Source: Lewinellaceae bacterium
GTDB lineage: Bacteria; Bacteroidota; Bacteroidia; Chitinophagales; Saprospiraceae
Assembly (NCBI GenBank): GCA_020636435.1
Contig: JACJXX010000002.1
Span: 3,782,001-3,846,000 of the forward strand
Direction: 5' to 3'
Length of the DNA: 64,000 nt
Numbering within the stretch: position 1 is the first letter of the stretch; each line of letters begins with the position of its first letter. The notes beneath the pieces were generated by a model. The model was not told the origin of the DNA, searched no databases, and worked only from the letters and a program-made list of their open reading frames with translations. A program made the position numbers and the translations under genes. Below, piece after piece: positions 16,102-25,817 of this stretch.

Positions 16102-17757
16102 TCAAGGGAAAATATAATCTTCCGCCGGCACGTCGGGCGCCAGCAAGGGGTTGGCCACTACCTCCGCCGAGGGGATCGGCAACCACATCTGCGATTCATT
16201 GATCGTTATCGGGCTGGAAGGCGGGTTGATGATGTAGCCTTCGATGGAATTCTCGTCGGCGGCATTGGGGCCATTGTCGCGGTAGTAGGTTATCTCCCGT
16301 TCCATGGAATTGAGGTATCCCACTGCCCCTCCGGGGTCGCGGTAGTAATAGCGCTTGATGTCGAACCAGTTGAGGCCTTCCAAAGCGAACTCTATCCGCC
16401 GTTCCTTCAAAATATCCATGAAAGTGATGCTCGACTTAGCCGGCAGGCCAGCGCGCCCGCGGATGGCATTGAAGTATTGCAGCGCTGTGGCATCACTGGT
16501 GGATGCCTGCCCGCCCAGAGCCGCTTCGGCATAAACCAGGTAGACATCGGCCAGGCGCAGCAGAATCTGGTTGATGCGCGTAGCCTGCCCGGTGGATACG
16601 CCGCCGTCCGTATCTTCATTGCTGCCGATCACCCATTTTTTCAGGTTGTTCAGGGTGGCGGAGGCATTTTCCAGCACTGTATTCGGGTCGCCGGGATCGC
16701 GGTGTACGATGTAGTAGGTGTAGCCCCCGTCGTTTTTCCTGATCTCGGAGTAGTGGTCGCCATTGGACATATAAATGGCGGGCTGGCGGCGGTCGCCTCC
16801 GTTCACTTGCTGCACGAAATCGTAGGTCATGCTTTTATAACCGCCCCAGGCTTCCGTATTGCCGGTGATGAGGCTGCTGCGCGCCCAGTTGGCCTGCCGG
16901 CTGTTGCCGATGGCGTAGGAGCCTTCCATCCACTGCAGCGCGAAAAGGGATTCCTCGTTGTTGTTGTTGTCGTACATGAAAATGTCGGCGTAGTTGGGAA
17001 GCAGCGACAGGCCGCTGTTGTTGATCACCTCGGCGGCGAACTGCTTGGCCAGCTCGAAGTTTTTGTTGGATTCGCTGTTGCTCAGGTCAGAGGCCATCGT
17101 GAGGTGCAGCTTGGCGAGCAGGCCCAGGGCCGACCACTTGGTCACGCGCCCGGGCGTATCGGCAGCAGGCAGGTTGGCGGCGGCAAACTCCAGGTCCCGG
17201 CGTATGAACTCATACACGCTGGAACGGGTGTTTTTCGGCAAAAAGAAATCGTTGCTGGTTACGATCTCCGTAGAGTTTTCAACGATGGGCACTTCTCCCC
17301 AATACTCGGAGAGGATGTAATAGGCCATGCCCCGAATGAAGCGGGCCTCGCCCAGGGCTTTGTCGACCACCTCCTGCGATACATTGCCCGACGCCGAGCG
17401 CGGCATGTCGTTGATCACCGAGTTGGCGTAGGAAACAACCCGAAACAGGCCCTTCCAGCCGGAAGAAAGGTGTGCGTTGCCGGAATTGAAGGAGAAGTAG
17501 AAAAACTGCCCTTCCTGGTCCCAGTTGTGGTAGAGGTCGCCCGACATACAGTCGCCGGCACACCACGCAAATTTGTCGTTGTAGTCGAACCAGGGAAACC
17601 CATAGAGCGCAGCAGTGGCCGCTTTGATCTCCCCTTCTGTTTTGAAGAAGTTGTCTGCCGTCAGCCGGTCCACCGGTTCTATTTCGAGGAATTCCTTGGA
17701 GCAGGAAGCCATCGAAAATAACAGCAGCAGGAACAGGTATTTAAATGTATTTTTCAT
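16102..17757 (-). CDS. susD: SusD/RagB-family outer-membrane glycan-binding lipoprotein
   Basis: 551 residues with the lipobox FSMASC (C19) followed by SKEFLEIEP, a hallmark of SusD N-termini. Helical TPR-like repeats and the SusD C-terminal pattern are present: LADVYLVYAEA, YFNAIRGRAGLP, ILKERRIEFALEGLNWFDIKRY, and a final LWPIPSAEV-like MWLPIPSAEVVANPLL. It forms the lid on the SusC transporter and binds mannan oligosaccharides. It begins 36 bases after susC and is certainly cotranscribed with it. Confidence 0.96.
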   Translation of the reverse strand: MKNTFKYLFLLLLFSMASCSKEFLEIEPVDRLTADNFFKTEGEIKAATAALYGFPWFDYNDKFAWCAGDCMSGDLYHNWDQEGQFFYFSFNSGNAHLSSGWKGLFRVVSYANSVINDMPRSASGNVSQEVVDKALGEARFIRGMAYYILSEYWGEVPIVENSTEIVTSNDFFLPKNTRSSVYEFIRRDLEFAAANLPAADTPGRVTKWSALGLLAKLHLTMASDLSNSESNKNFELAKQFAAEVINNSGLSLLPNYADIFMYDNNNNEESLFALQWMEGSYAIGNSRQANWARSSLITGNTEAWGGYKSMTYDFVQQVNGGDRRQPAIYMSNGDHYSEIRKNDGGYTYYIVHRDPGDPNTVLENASATLNNLKKWVIGSNEDTDGGVSTGQATRINQILLRLADVYLVYAEAALGGQASTSDATALQYFNAIRGRAGLPAKSSITFMDILKERRIEFALEGLNWFDIKRYYYRDPGGAVGYLNSMEREITYYRDNGPNAADENSIEGYIINPPSSPITINESQMWLPIPSAEVVANPLLAPDVPAEDYIFP

Positions 17758-17793
17758 CGTAATTGATTTTGCTGTTAGGAAATCCCCGAGTGG

Positions 17794-20700
17794 TTAAAAA
17801 TCAAGGTCTATCCCGAAGGTGAACAACCTCGGGGACGGATAGCGCCCCATGTCTACGTTCTGGAGCAGCGGGTCCTGGTTGAAAGCGCCGATCTCGGGAT
17901 CGTAGCCGGAATAGCCGGTGAAGGTGTAGAGATTTTGTGCATTGATGTACAGCTTCAACCGTTCGATCCGGGCTTTTCTGGTCAGGGAGGCCGGCAGCGT
18001 GTAGCTCAGCCTTACGTTCTGAATGCGCAGGTAGGAGCCGTCCTCGATAAACCGGTCCGACATGCGGTTATTCCGGTTGTTGTCGTTGGTTGACGGCCGG
18101 GGAATGTTGCTGTCCGGATTGGCCAGGAAAACATTTTCCGGATTGTCGTCCGCGCCACTCGGATCGACGAGTTCAATCTGGGCCCGATCAGCCACCGTAG
18201 CCGCCTGGTTGTTGAACACGCTGGTCTGGCCTTCGATGACCACCCTCGAATAGTTGAGTATCTCAGCTCCATACGAACCATTGAGGTAAATGGTCAGGCC
18301 GAACGGGCCATAGCTGAAGTTGTTGTTGAACCCAAAGGTAAAATCCGGATTGGGGTCGCCGATGATGGTTTGGTCGTCTACGTCGACGACGCCGTCGCCG
18401 TTGAGGTCTTTGAATTTTATGTCACCGATCCATACGCCCTGGGTTTTGCTCACCTTGTTCAGCCCATTTGGGTTCTCGTCGGTAATGATGCCATCGCTCA
18501 CCTGCACGGCGTGGTTCAGGATGTCGTCCTGGTCTTTGAAGAGCCCTTCCACCTGATAGCCGTAGAACAGGCCGACCGGCAGGCCGACGCTGGTCTGGGT
18601 GGCGGTCTGGAATTCGCTGTACCAGTACAGGTTCCGCCAGTATATGCGGGAGTCGTCGTCCAGTTCGAGGATTTTGTTTCTGTTTTTCGAAAAGGTGAGG
18701 TTCGTTGTCCAGCTGAATTTCCTTCCTGTCACGTTCCGGGTGGCCAGCGACAGGTCGAAGCCCTTATTTTCCATTCTGCCCACGTTGGCGAAAGGGGCGC
18801 GGATGTCGTTCCACTCGGTGCCGCCGAGGTAGCTGGGGATGGACAGCTGGAGCAGCATGTCAGAGGTCTGCTTCTGATAAAAGTCGATGGTAAAATCAAA
18901 CCGGCCATCGAAGAGGGAGAGGTCCAGCCCGGCGTTGTATTGCTTGGTGGCTTCCCACTTAAGGTCGGGGTTGGAAATTTTCTCCAGGCGATAGCCGGTG
19001 CCGAAGGGCGTATTGACCGTAAGCAGGGAGGAGCCGTAAAGGTAGTTGGCGATGGCCTGGTTGCCCACTTCGCCGTAGCCGAAGCGCAGTTTCATGTCGT
19101 AGATGGCGTCGACGGCCTTCAGAAATTCCTCATTGCTGATGCGCCAGGCGACGGAACCGGAGGGGAAGTACCCCCATTTGTTGTTGGGCCCGAATTTGGA
19201 AGAGCCGTCCGCCCGCATGGTGAAGGTAAACAGGTAGCGTTCGTCAAAAGAATAGTTGAACCGGCCAAAGTAGGAAGCCAGCGAAGCGGCATCTTTCCAG
19301 CCCGAAGTCCGGGAAGTGATGTCATTGCCTTCGCTCAGCACCTGTATGTCATTGCTGGAAAATTCCTTTTTGGTGACTTGCGAGCCTTCCCAGGAAGACT
19401 TCTGGGCCTCAGTGCCGAGCAGGGCGGCAAGGCCGTGGCGTTCGCCGAGCGTCACATTGTAGGTCAGGTAGTTTTTCCAGATCCAGAAAAAGCTGCTTTC
19501 CTCCCGTTGGCGGAGCTGGTTTTCATTGTTTTGCAGCACGCCCCAGTTGTAGGTCGGGTGGAAGGATTTGTTCACCGAATGGTTGTCGTCGAACCCTATT
19601 TCCGACCGGAAACTCAGCCCTTTCAGGAGATTTGCTTCCCCGAAGATATTGGCCATCAGGCGCTGCCGGCCCAGGGTATTGTTCCTCAGCAGGGCCGCCC
19701 CGACGGGGTTGAAGCTGATGTCGGAAGTATTGCTGGAAGGGCCGGCGAACTCGCCGTTGAAGTCCCGCACCGGCACATCGGGCGGCATGACCAGGGCCTG
19801 CATGATGACGCCGTCGCCGCCGTCGTTCAGGGTGATCTTTTCATTGGTTTTGGCGTAGGCGAGGCTCGCCCCGATCTTAAACCAGTCTTTCACCTGGTTG
19901 TCGAGGTTGACCCGGGTGGTAATGCGGTCAAAATTGGAGCCGATGATGATCCCGTCCTGCTGGAAGTAGCCGCCGGAAACGGCATATTGGGTGTTTTTCG
20001 AACCGCCCGACACGGAAAGTTGATGGCTTTGCATGCCGGCATCCCGGAAAACCTCGTCCTGCCAGTCGGTGCCGTTGCCCAGGAGGGAGGGATCGAGGTA
20101 GCGCTGGTTCACCTGCCGGTCGAGGTCGTTGGCGATCTGAACCTGGTAGGAAGCGTAATCCGGCAGGGGCATCATTTCCAGTTTATTGGGCAGCGACTGG
20201 CTGGCGTAGTAGCCGTTGTAGGAAATTTTGGCTTCCCCTTCCTCGCCCCGTTTGGTGGTGATCAGGACGACGCCATTGGCGGCCCTTGCCCCGTAGATGG
20301 CGGTGGCCGACGCATCCTTCAGCACTTCTATGCTCACAATATCGTTCGGGTTGATGGTCGACAGGGGGTTTACCCGGTTTTGCCCGTTGGCGCCGCCCGC
20401 CCAGTCGAAACCGGCCACCGAAGCGCCGTCTCCCTGGAAGGGAATGCCGTCGATGACGTAGAGCGGCTCGCTGGAGCCGGTGATCGAGTTGGAGCCGCGT
20501 ATGCGGATAGAAGCCGCGCCGCCGGGCTGGCCGGAATTTTGCGTAACCTGCACCCCCGCCACCCGGCCCTGAAGGGCCTGGTCTATGTTGGTGGTAATGC
20601 TGCTCCTCAGTTCGTCACCTGATACAGAAGAAACCGCGCCGGTGAGGTCGCTTTTTTTCTGCGTGCCGTATCCGATGACCACGACTTCATCCAGGAGCTC

Positions 20701-21018
20701 GGAGGCTACTTCCAGCACAACCGCCAGGTTTCTTTCGGAAGCTACAGCCACCTTTTTTGACTCGTAACCAGTGTAGGAAAAAATAAGCACTTCTCCTGCC
20801 TTCGCCTCGATAGAAAAATTGCCGTTGAAGTCTGTGATCGTACCCCGGCTGGCTGAATTGTCTACCAGGACCGTAGCGCCGATCAACGGCTCGCCGTCCG
20901 TGGAACTGACCGTTCCCGTGACGGTGCGCAGCTGTGCGCTCATGCCCGTCGCGACAAAGAGGAACAGGATAAGGCACAACCACCGGCAAGAAATGGATAG
21001 TCGTTTAAATCGTTTCAT
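17794..21018 (-). CDS. susC: SusC/RagA-family TonB-linked outer-membrane transporter
   Basis: 1074 residues. Signal peptide (ending GMSAQ), a carboxypeptidase-regulatory-like domain (about 32-110, VSSTDGEPLIGATVLVD and FSYTGYESKKV), then VVIGYGTQKKSDLTGAVSSV, the standard SusC linker into the plug (about 118-235, with RIRGSNSITGSSEPLYVIDG and SIEVLKDASATAIYGARAANG) and a 22-strand barrel ending in aromatic F (GIDLDF). It imports oligosaccharides with SusD using TonB energy. It is the first gene of the minus-strand unit. No ECF sigma/anti-sigma pair or hybrid two-component regulator for it is seen in the window. Confidence 0.97.
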   Translation of the reverse strand: MKRFKRLSISCRWLCLILFLFVATGMSAQLRTVTGTVSSTDGEPLIGATVLVDNSASRGTITDFNGNFSIEAKAGEVLIFSYTGYESKKVAVASERNLAVVLEVASELLDEVVVIGYGTQKKSDLTGAVSSVSGDELRSSITTNIDQALQGRVAGVQVTQNSGQPGGAASIRIRGSNSITGSSEPLYVIDGIPFQGDGASVAGFDWAGGANGQNRVNPLSTINPNDIVSIEVLKDASATAIYGARAANGVVLITTKRGEEGEAKISYNGYYASQSLPNKLEMMPLPDYASYQVQIANDLDRQVNQRYLDPSLLGNGTDWQDEVFRDAGMQSHQLSVSGGSKNTQYAVSGGYFQQDGIIIGSNFDRITTRVNLDNQVKDWFKIGASLAYAKTNEKITLNDGGDGVIMQALVMPPDVPVRDFNGEFAGPSSNTSDISFNPVGAALLRNNTLGRQRLMANIFGEANLLKGLSFRSEIGFDDNHSVNKSFHPTYNWGVLQNNENQLRQREESSFFWIWKNYLTYNVTLGERHGLAALLGTEAQKSSWEGSQVTKKEFSSNDIQVLSEGNDITSRTSGWKDAASLASYFGRFNYSFDERYLFTFTMRADGSSKFGPNNKWGYFPSGSVAWRISNEEFLKAVDAIYDMKLRFGYGEVGNQAIANYLYGSSLLTVNTPFGTGYRLEKISNPDLKWEATKQYNAGLDLSLFDGRFDFTIDFYQKQTSDMLLQLSIPSYLGGTEWNDIRAPFANVGRMENKGFDLSLATRNVTGRKFSWTTNLTFSKNRNKILELDDDSRIYWRNLYWYSEFQTATQTSVGLPVGLFYGYQVEGLFKDQDDILNHAVQVSDGIITDENPNGLNKVSKTQGVWIGDIKFKDLNGDGVVDVDDQTIIGDPNPDFTFGFNNNFSYGPFGLTIYLNGSYGAEILNYSRVVIEGQTSVFNNQAATVADRAQIELVDPSGADDNPENVFLANPDSNIPRPSTNDNNRNNRMSDRFIEDGSYLRIQNVRLSYTLPASLTRKARIERLKLYINAQNLYTFTGYSGYDPEIGAFNQDPLLQNVDMGRYPSPRLFTFGIDLDF

Positions 21019-21062
21019 AAAAGATAATTTTATGAGTGCAGAGCAAAATGATATTCTGACTT

Positions 21063-21070
21063 CAAATTTA
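21063..21070 (-). promoter_or_regulatory. Possible -7 promoter box for the susC operon
   Basis: On the minus strand 21063-21070 reads TAAATTTG, matching the Bacteroidota TAnnTTTG -7 consensus, 45 bases before the susC start. A convincing upstream -33 box was not recognised. The remaining 248-base divergent gap has a GC-rich stretch and GTGAGTGATGAGTGATGAG just before the GH5 gene. Confidence 0.3.
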
Positions 21071-21266
21071 TTTACCTAACTTTCTATTAACCGGGGGAGG
21101 TTTATTCAAATAAAGGTGGCGTTCGTTTCAAAGCGTTGTAATTTGCCGGCGAAGGTTACCCATCCCTCCGGCTTTTGATACGAACGGGGTGTCCCGTTTT
21201 CGGCGGGGAGGGGTATTTTGGCGGGGAGTGGTGGTGAGTGATGAGTGATGAGTTTTTGAACAAAAA

Positions 21267-23708
21267 ATGCTTATGAAAAAAAACATACTCTTCAAATTTT
21301 CCGGCTCGTTTTTCCTTTTGTTTTCCGCGATGGCAGTAAAAGCGAAAGAACCGCCCTTATTGCCGGAGATTCATGAAGTCTCCATTCAAGATTCTAATGT
21401 GGAGAAGTACGGCAAATTTGAAGCGGCCATCAGCCTTTCCGCTACCTTCGCCAACCCCTACGACTACAGCCAGGTTGCCGTTTCGGCAACCTTTACCTCC
21501 CCCTCCGGCAGAGTGGTGGCCGTGGACGGCTTTTACATGCAGGATTACGTTTTGAATACCGTTGCCGGCAGCCTCAGCCCGAGCGGGCAGGGTGGTTTTC
21601 GGGTGCGTTTTTCTCCGGATGAAACGGGAACGTGGCATTTCACCGCCTCGGTCGTGGACGCGACGGGAACAGCCACCTCGGAAGAACTCGCCTTTCAGTG
21701 CGCCGGCATTTCAACGCCAGCCAACCACGGCTTTCTCCGAGCCGGCGCTTCCAATTACCTGCAATTCGACGACGGCGCGCCATACATTGCCATTGGGGAG
21801 AACATTGCCTGGCAAAACAACAATGTATTCCTGAATTACAGGGCATGGCTCGACGGCCTCACCGGGAGCGGCGGCAACTACTTCCGCCTCTGGCACGCCC
21901 ATTGGGGCCTGGGCATTGAGTGGCGCCCCGGCAATGGCTTTGAAGGCCTTCGCCGCTACAAGCAATCCAACTGTTTTTACCAGGACTGGCTCTTCGACTA
22001 CTGTGCGGAAAACGGCGTGTACATCATGCTCGCCCTGCAACACCACGGGCCTGTATCCACTCAGGTAAACCCCAACTGGAACGACAGCCCTTATAATGTG
22101 ACCAACGGCGGCCCCTGCCAAAACACGTTCGAGTTTTTCACCAACGAAGAAGCCCGTGCCCACACCAAAAACCGCTACCGCTACATTGTAGCCCGCTGGG
22201 GCTATTCCCGCAGCATCCTCTGCTGGGAACTGTTCAACGAGGTGCACTGGACGGATAACTTCCAGGTGCACAAGGACGGCGTAGCGCAGTGGCACTTTGA
22301 AATGGCGGATTACCTGAAGAGCGTGGATCTCAACGGGCACCTCATTACCACCAGTTATGGCGATGACCTCACCGACGAAAACGTCTGGTCGCATCCAGAT
22401 TTTAGCTTTACCCAAACCCATACCTATATCAACATCCCGAACATAGAGCGGGCGCTTGGCCACGGCAACCGCAATTATCTGGATGCATTCGGAAAGCCTA
22501 CCCTCAACGGCGAGTTCGGGCTGGGCGGCAACGCCAACCTCGCCAACCAGGATCCCGACGGCATCCACATCCACAACGCCCTCTGGGGCGGCCTGTTCAG
22601 TGGGGCGTTCGGCACGGCCATGACCTGGTGGTGGGACAATTACATCCATCCCCGGAACCTGTACCATCACTTTTCCGGCCTGTCGCAAATAGCCGGGGAA
22701 GTACCTTTTCTCAATAGAAAACTGGCCCCGGCCGAGGCCTACGCTACGGGCGCCCCCGGCGACCTTTCGCTAACCCCTTCCCTGGGCTGGGGCGGCATCG
22801 GCGAGAGCCAAATTTCCATCGATGAGAACGGGCAAGTCTCACCGGCAGGGGCAGCCCTGGGGCAGTTCCTCTACGGCTCGCACTGGAATACCCAGTACCG
22901 CAGCCCGCCCACTTTTTCTGTGAATTACCCGCAAGCAGGAGCCTTTACCGTTCTTACCGCCACCGAAACCGGAACCGATCCCAAAATTGCCATCTGGCTG
23001 GACGGCAGCCTGCTGCTGCAACAGGACGGCGTTCCCAATTCGAGCTACACCATCACCGTGCCCGCCGGGGCGCATGCCATTAAAGTAGACAATACGGGCA
23101 CCGACTGGATCACCATCGCCTCCTACACTTTCGAAGGCATAGGCTCTCAGGTGGATGTTTATTTGCTCGTTGGCGCGGAGAAAAATGTTGCCGCCGGATG
23201 GGCGCTGAACAACCGCTACAACCACCAGTATGTCATCGCCAATGGCGAGCCTGCCGCCGCGCCCGCCTCTACAGTGGTAGCCGATGGTTTCCAGGACGGC
23301 AGTTACGCCGTCCGTTGGTTCGACCCGCTGACGGGGGCCTACTATGGAAATGGCGAAGCCATAGCCGGCGGCGGCAGGTTATCCGTCCCGCTGCCTTCTT
23401 TCCTCTGGGACGTGGCTTTTATCGTAGATGGCACGCCGGTTGCGGCCAGGGAAACCCAACAAGAACTGGCGTTTGAAATCTATCCTAACCCGGTGCCGGC
23501 AGGAGCGGAAGTGAATATAAATTTACCGGCGAACCACCTTCCTGCCCGCCAGGTTTCCCTGCTGGATATGGGCGGGCGGGAGATTGGGCAGTTCTCCTGC
23601 AACGATGGCCGGTTTCGGCTGCCGGCAGAAATGCCGGCGGGGTTGTATTGGGTGAAAGTGGAAGGCGACAGGGGCGTCGGGGCCCGGGCCTTGGTGTTGA
23701 CGAGGTAA
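21267..23708 (+). CDS. T9SS-exported DUF5060 / GH5-like glycosidase, probable surface mannanase or related enzyme
   Basis: 813 residues. Signal peptide (to about 27), DUF5060-type beta-sandwich (about 37-145, EVSIQDSNVEKYGKFE and SPDETGTWHF), then a clan GH-A TIM barrel (about 155-490). The expected acid/base glutamate is E325 in CWELFNEVHW and the nucleophile E416 in PTLNGEFGLGG. A further beta domain follows, and the C-terminus is a T9SS type A sorting domain (about 735-813, FEIYPNPVPAGAEV to GLYWVKVEG). It is therefore predicted to be secreted through the outer membrane by T9SS. It is transcribed divergently from susC with 248 bases between starts, suggesting shared regulation. Substrate is inferred from context; the GH family assignment is by motif only. 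Confidence 0.82.
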   Translation: MLMKKNILFKFSGSFFLLFSAMAVKAKEPPLLPEIHEVSIQDSNVEKYGKFEAAISLSATFANPYDYSQVAVSATFTSPSGRVVAVDGFYMQDYVLNTVAGSLSPSGQGGFRVRFSPDETGTWHFTASVVDATGTATSEELAFQCAGISTPANHGFLRAGASNYLQFDDGAPYIAIGENIAWQNNNVFLNYRAWLDGLTGSGGNYFRLWHAHWGLGIEWRPGNGFEGLRRYKQSNCFYQDWLFDYCAENGVYIMLALQHHGPVSTQVNPNWNDSPYNVTNGGPCQNTFEFFTNEEARAHTKNRYRYIVARWGYSRSILCWELFNEVHWTDNFQVHKDGVAQWHFEMADYLKSVDLNGHLITTSYGDDLTDENVWSHPDFSFTQTHTYINIPNIERALGHGNRNYLDAFGKPTLNGEFGLGGNANLANQDPDGIHIHNALWGGLFSGAFGTAMTWWWDNYIHPRNLYHHFSGLSQIAGEVPFLNRKLAPAEAYATGAPGDLSLTPSLGWGGIGESQISIDENGQVSPAGAALGQFLYGSHWNTQYRSPPTFSVNYPQAGAFTVLTATETGTDPKIAIWLDGSLLLQQDGVPNSSYTITVPAGAHAIKVDNTGTDWITIASYTFEGIGSQVDVYLLVGAEKNVAAGWALNNRYNHQYVIANGEPAAAPASTVVADGFQDGSYAVRWFDPLTGAYYGNGEAIAGGGRLSVPLPSFLWDVAFIVDGTPVAARETQQELAFEIYPNPVPAGAEVNINLPANHLPARQVSLLDMGGREIGQFSCNDGRFRLPAEMPAGLYWVKVEGDRGVGARALVLTR

Positions 23709-23744
23709 GTGGCCGGACAGATTTAAATTACATATAATCTGGGG

Positions 23745-24053
23745 CTTAAGCCTTCCTACCCGTTTGAAATACGGCCTGCCGTTCATCGGGACGTAGCGAC
23801 GGCAGCCCTGAAGGCTTTTTACTTCCAACGCATGTCCACCGATCTGCCGGAAGAGTACGCCGGCGAGTGGCGCCGCCCGTTTAGCCACCCCGACACCAAC
23901 GTCCTCATCCATCCCTCGGCGGCCACAGACAGGCGGGCGGAGGGAACGGCGATCGCAGCGCCCGGCGGCTGGTACAACGCGGGCGACTACAACAAATACA
24001 TCGTTAATTCCGGAGCGGCATTTCCTTTCGGAAATTTTCAGAATAAACGCTAA
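23745..24053 (+). pseudogene. Internal fragment of a GH9 endoglucanase
   Basis: An open frame after a stop at 23724-23726 reads GLKPSYPFEIRPAVHRDVA, AALKAFYFQRMS, YAGEWRRPFSHPDTNVLIHP and PGGWYNAGDYNKYIVNSG. These are consecutive conserved segments at the start of the GH9 catalytic domain, including the DAGD-type region (here NAGD) that carries the catalytic base. The N-terminal Ig-like domain and nearly all of the catalytic (alpha/alpha)6 barrel are missing, and the reading turns into AAFPFGNFQNKR and stops. About 100 residues remain of a normally 550-850 residue protein. The first ATG in frame (23832) would cut the homologous part, so it is a decayed remnant. Confidence 0.8.
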
Positions 24054-24058
24054 AGTAC

Positions 24059-25561
24059 ATGAAACGAATTTTCATTTTCACGCAATTCACTATTTTTTTG
24101 ATGACATTTTCCGCTATTTCACAAAACCCGGCCGGCATCTTTGAGCGCACAGCTGACGTAGGGCCAGTGCGCCACGCCGGCAAGGCCTCCTACGATCCCG
24201 AAACGCAGGTTTACCGGCTCTCCGGGGCTGGGGCCAACGCCTGGTTTGCCCAAGACGAATTCCACTACGCCTACAAAAAGCTGGAAGGCGATTTCATACT
24301 TCAGGCCCGCGGCAAGTGGCTCGGCGAAGGGGCCGATCCCCACCGCAAGTTCGGATGGATGGCACGCACAGGGCTGGACACCAGCGCCGCTATGGTTTGC
24401 GCCACTGTGCACGGCGACGGGTTGACGGCCATTCAGTACCGGAGGCGGGCCGGGGAGAATGTCGAACAAGTCATCTCGCCGGTGAAAATGGCCGATGTCA
24501 TTCAGCTCGAACGGCGGGGGCAGAGCTTCCTGCTTCATGCCGCCCGTTTTGGCGACCCCTTCTGGACGGTGGAGGTGCCCTTCCTTGAATTCCCGGAGGA
24601 ACTGCTCGCCGGGTTGTTCATCTGTTCTCACCATGCCGATGGGGTGGAAACCGCCGAATTCGACAACGTGCGGGCGGTTATACCTGCCGCGCCCGATTTC
24701 CGGCCCTACCAGGACTACATCGGCAGCCACATCGAGTTGATGGGCCTGGAGGACTGCCGGCGCAAGGTAATCTACTCCGCTCCCAACTCCCTTCAGGCCC
24801 CCAACTGGACGCCCGACGGCAAAACGCTGATCTACAACAGCGAAGGGCTAATCTACCGCTTCGGGCTGGCTTCCGCTCAACCGGAAGTTCTGAATACCGA
24901 TTTTGTGAAGCGCAACAACAACGACCACGTGCTGTCCTTCGGCGGAAAAATGCTCGGCCTGAGCAGTTCGAGCGGCGAGGAGGAATACGGCTCCCTGATC
25001 TATACCGTGCCCGTGGAAGGCGGCGTGCCGAAGCGCATTACTCCGGTAGGCCCGAGCTACCTGCACGGCTGGTCTCCCGACGGCAAGTGGCTGACGTTTA
25101 CCGGGGGGCGCGACGGCATCTACAACATTTACAAAATACCCTCCGACGGCAGCGGCCCGGAGGTGAAGCTGACCGACGAGCCCACTCTGGACGACGGCCC
25201 GGAGTACAGCCCCGACGGGCAATACATCTACTTCAACTCCACCCGCACCGGCTCGATGGAACTGTGGCGCATGAAACCCGACGGCAGCGCCCAGGAGCAG
25301 CTTACCGACGACGATTTCCAGAATTGGTTTCCGCACTTTTCGCCGGACGGCAAATGGATCGTCTTCCTTTCCTACCTGCCGGAGGTGCCGGCGGCGGAGC
25401 ACCCGTTCTACAAACACGTTTACCTGCGCAAAATGCCGGCGGATGGCGGCAGGCCGAGGGTGATCGCCTACCTTTACGGCGGGCAGGGCAGCATCAACGT
25501 GCCAAGCTGGTCGCCGGATGGGAAGTGGATTGCGTTTGTGAGCAATTCGGTGGTGGAGTAA
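24059..25561 (+). CDS. Secreted TolB-like PD40 beta-propeller protein
   Basis: 500 residues with a signal peptide (MKRIFIFTQFTIFLMTFSAISQ). The first part (about 25-215) is a lectin-like beta-sandwich resembling DUF1349-type domains (WFAQDEFHYAYKKLEGDFIL, FDNVRAVIP). From about 235 the protein carries PD40/WD40-like TolB repeats, seen as NWTPDGKTLIYNS, GWSPDGKWLTFTG, EYSPDGQYIYFNS, HFSPDGKWIVFLS and SWSPDGKWIAFVS. No catalytic residues are evident. Proteins of this type are often found with carbohydrate-active enzymes. It follows the GH9 fragment and precedes the VOC-DUF1080 gene on the same strand. Confidence 0.85.
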   Translation: MKRIFIFTQFTIFLMTFSAISQNPAGIFERTADVGPVRHAGKASYDPETQVYRLSGAGANAWFAQDEFHYAYKKLEGDFILQARGKWLGEGADPHRKFGWMARTGLDTSAAMVCATVHGDGLTAIQYRRRAGENVEQVISPVKMADVIQLERRGQSFLLHAARFGDPFWTVEVPFLEFPEELLAGLFICSHHADGVETAEFDNVRAVIPAAPDFRPYQDYIGSHIELMGLEDCRRKVIYSAPNSLQAPNWTPDGKTLIYNSEGLIYRFGLASAQPEVLNTDFVKRNNNDHVLSFGGKMLGLSSSSGEEEYGSLIYTVPVEGGVPKRITPVGPSYLHGWSPDGKWLTFTGGRDGIYNIYKIPSDGSGPEVKLTDEPTLDDGPEYSPDGQYIYFNSTRTGSMELWRMKPDGSAQEQLTDDDFQNWFPHFSPDGKWIVFLSYLPEVPAAEHPFYKHVYLRKMPADGGRPRVIAYLYGGQGSINVPSWSPDGKWIAFVSNSVVE

Positions 25562-25806
25562 GGATAGGGTTGGATTGTTATATGGTTGGATTGTTACATG
25601 GTTGGATTGTTACATGGTTGGATTGTTGTATGGTTGGATGGTTGCATGGTTGGATGGTTGCATGGTTGGATGGTTGGATGGTTGCATGGTTGGATGGTTG
25701 CATGGTTGCATGGTTGGATGGTTGCATGGTTGGATGGTTATATGGTTGGATGGTTATATGGTTGGATGGTTGGATTGTTAGATGGTTGTATTGTTAAATT
25801 GTTATA
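25562..25806. repeat. Minisatellite of ATGGTTGGATGGTTGC-type units
   Basis: About 230 bases of degenerate 7/8-base steps (GGTTGGA, TGGTTGC, TGTTATA) fill the gap between the TolB-like and VOC-DUF1080 genes. Open frames through it encode monotonous M-V-G-W-L peptides and have no family match. The same word family occurs at about 38355-38400 and, as its complement, at 38640-38700. Confidence 0.93.
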
Positions 25807-25817
25807 AACTTTGGATC

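Noticed and set aside
18370..20622. A 750-codon open frame antisense to susC, and similar long antisense frames at 2312-3571 and 43512-45182
   Set aside because: These are shadows of GC-rich codon use in real genes on the other strand; they lack signal peptides, family motifs or ribosome sites.
25562..25817. Small M-V-G-W-L-rich proteins in the minisatellite
   Set aside because: Several overlapping frames give the same monotonous peptide pattern caused by the repeat.
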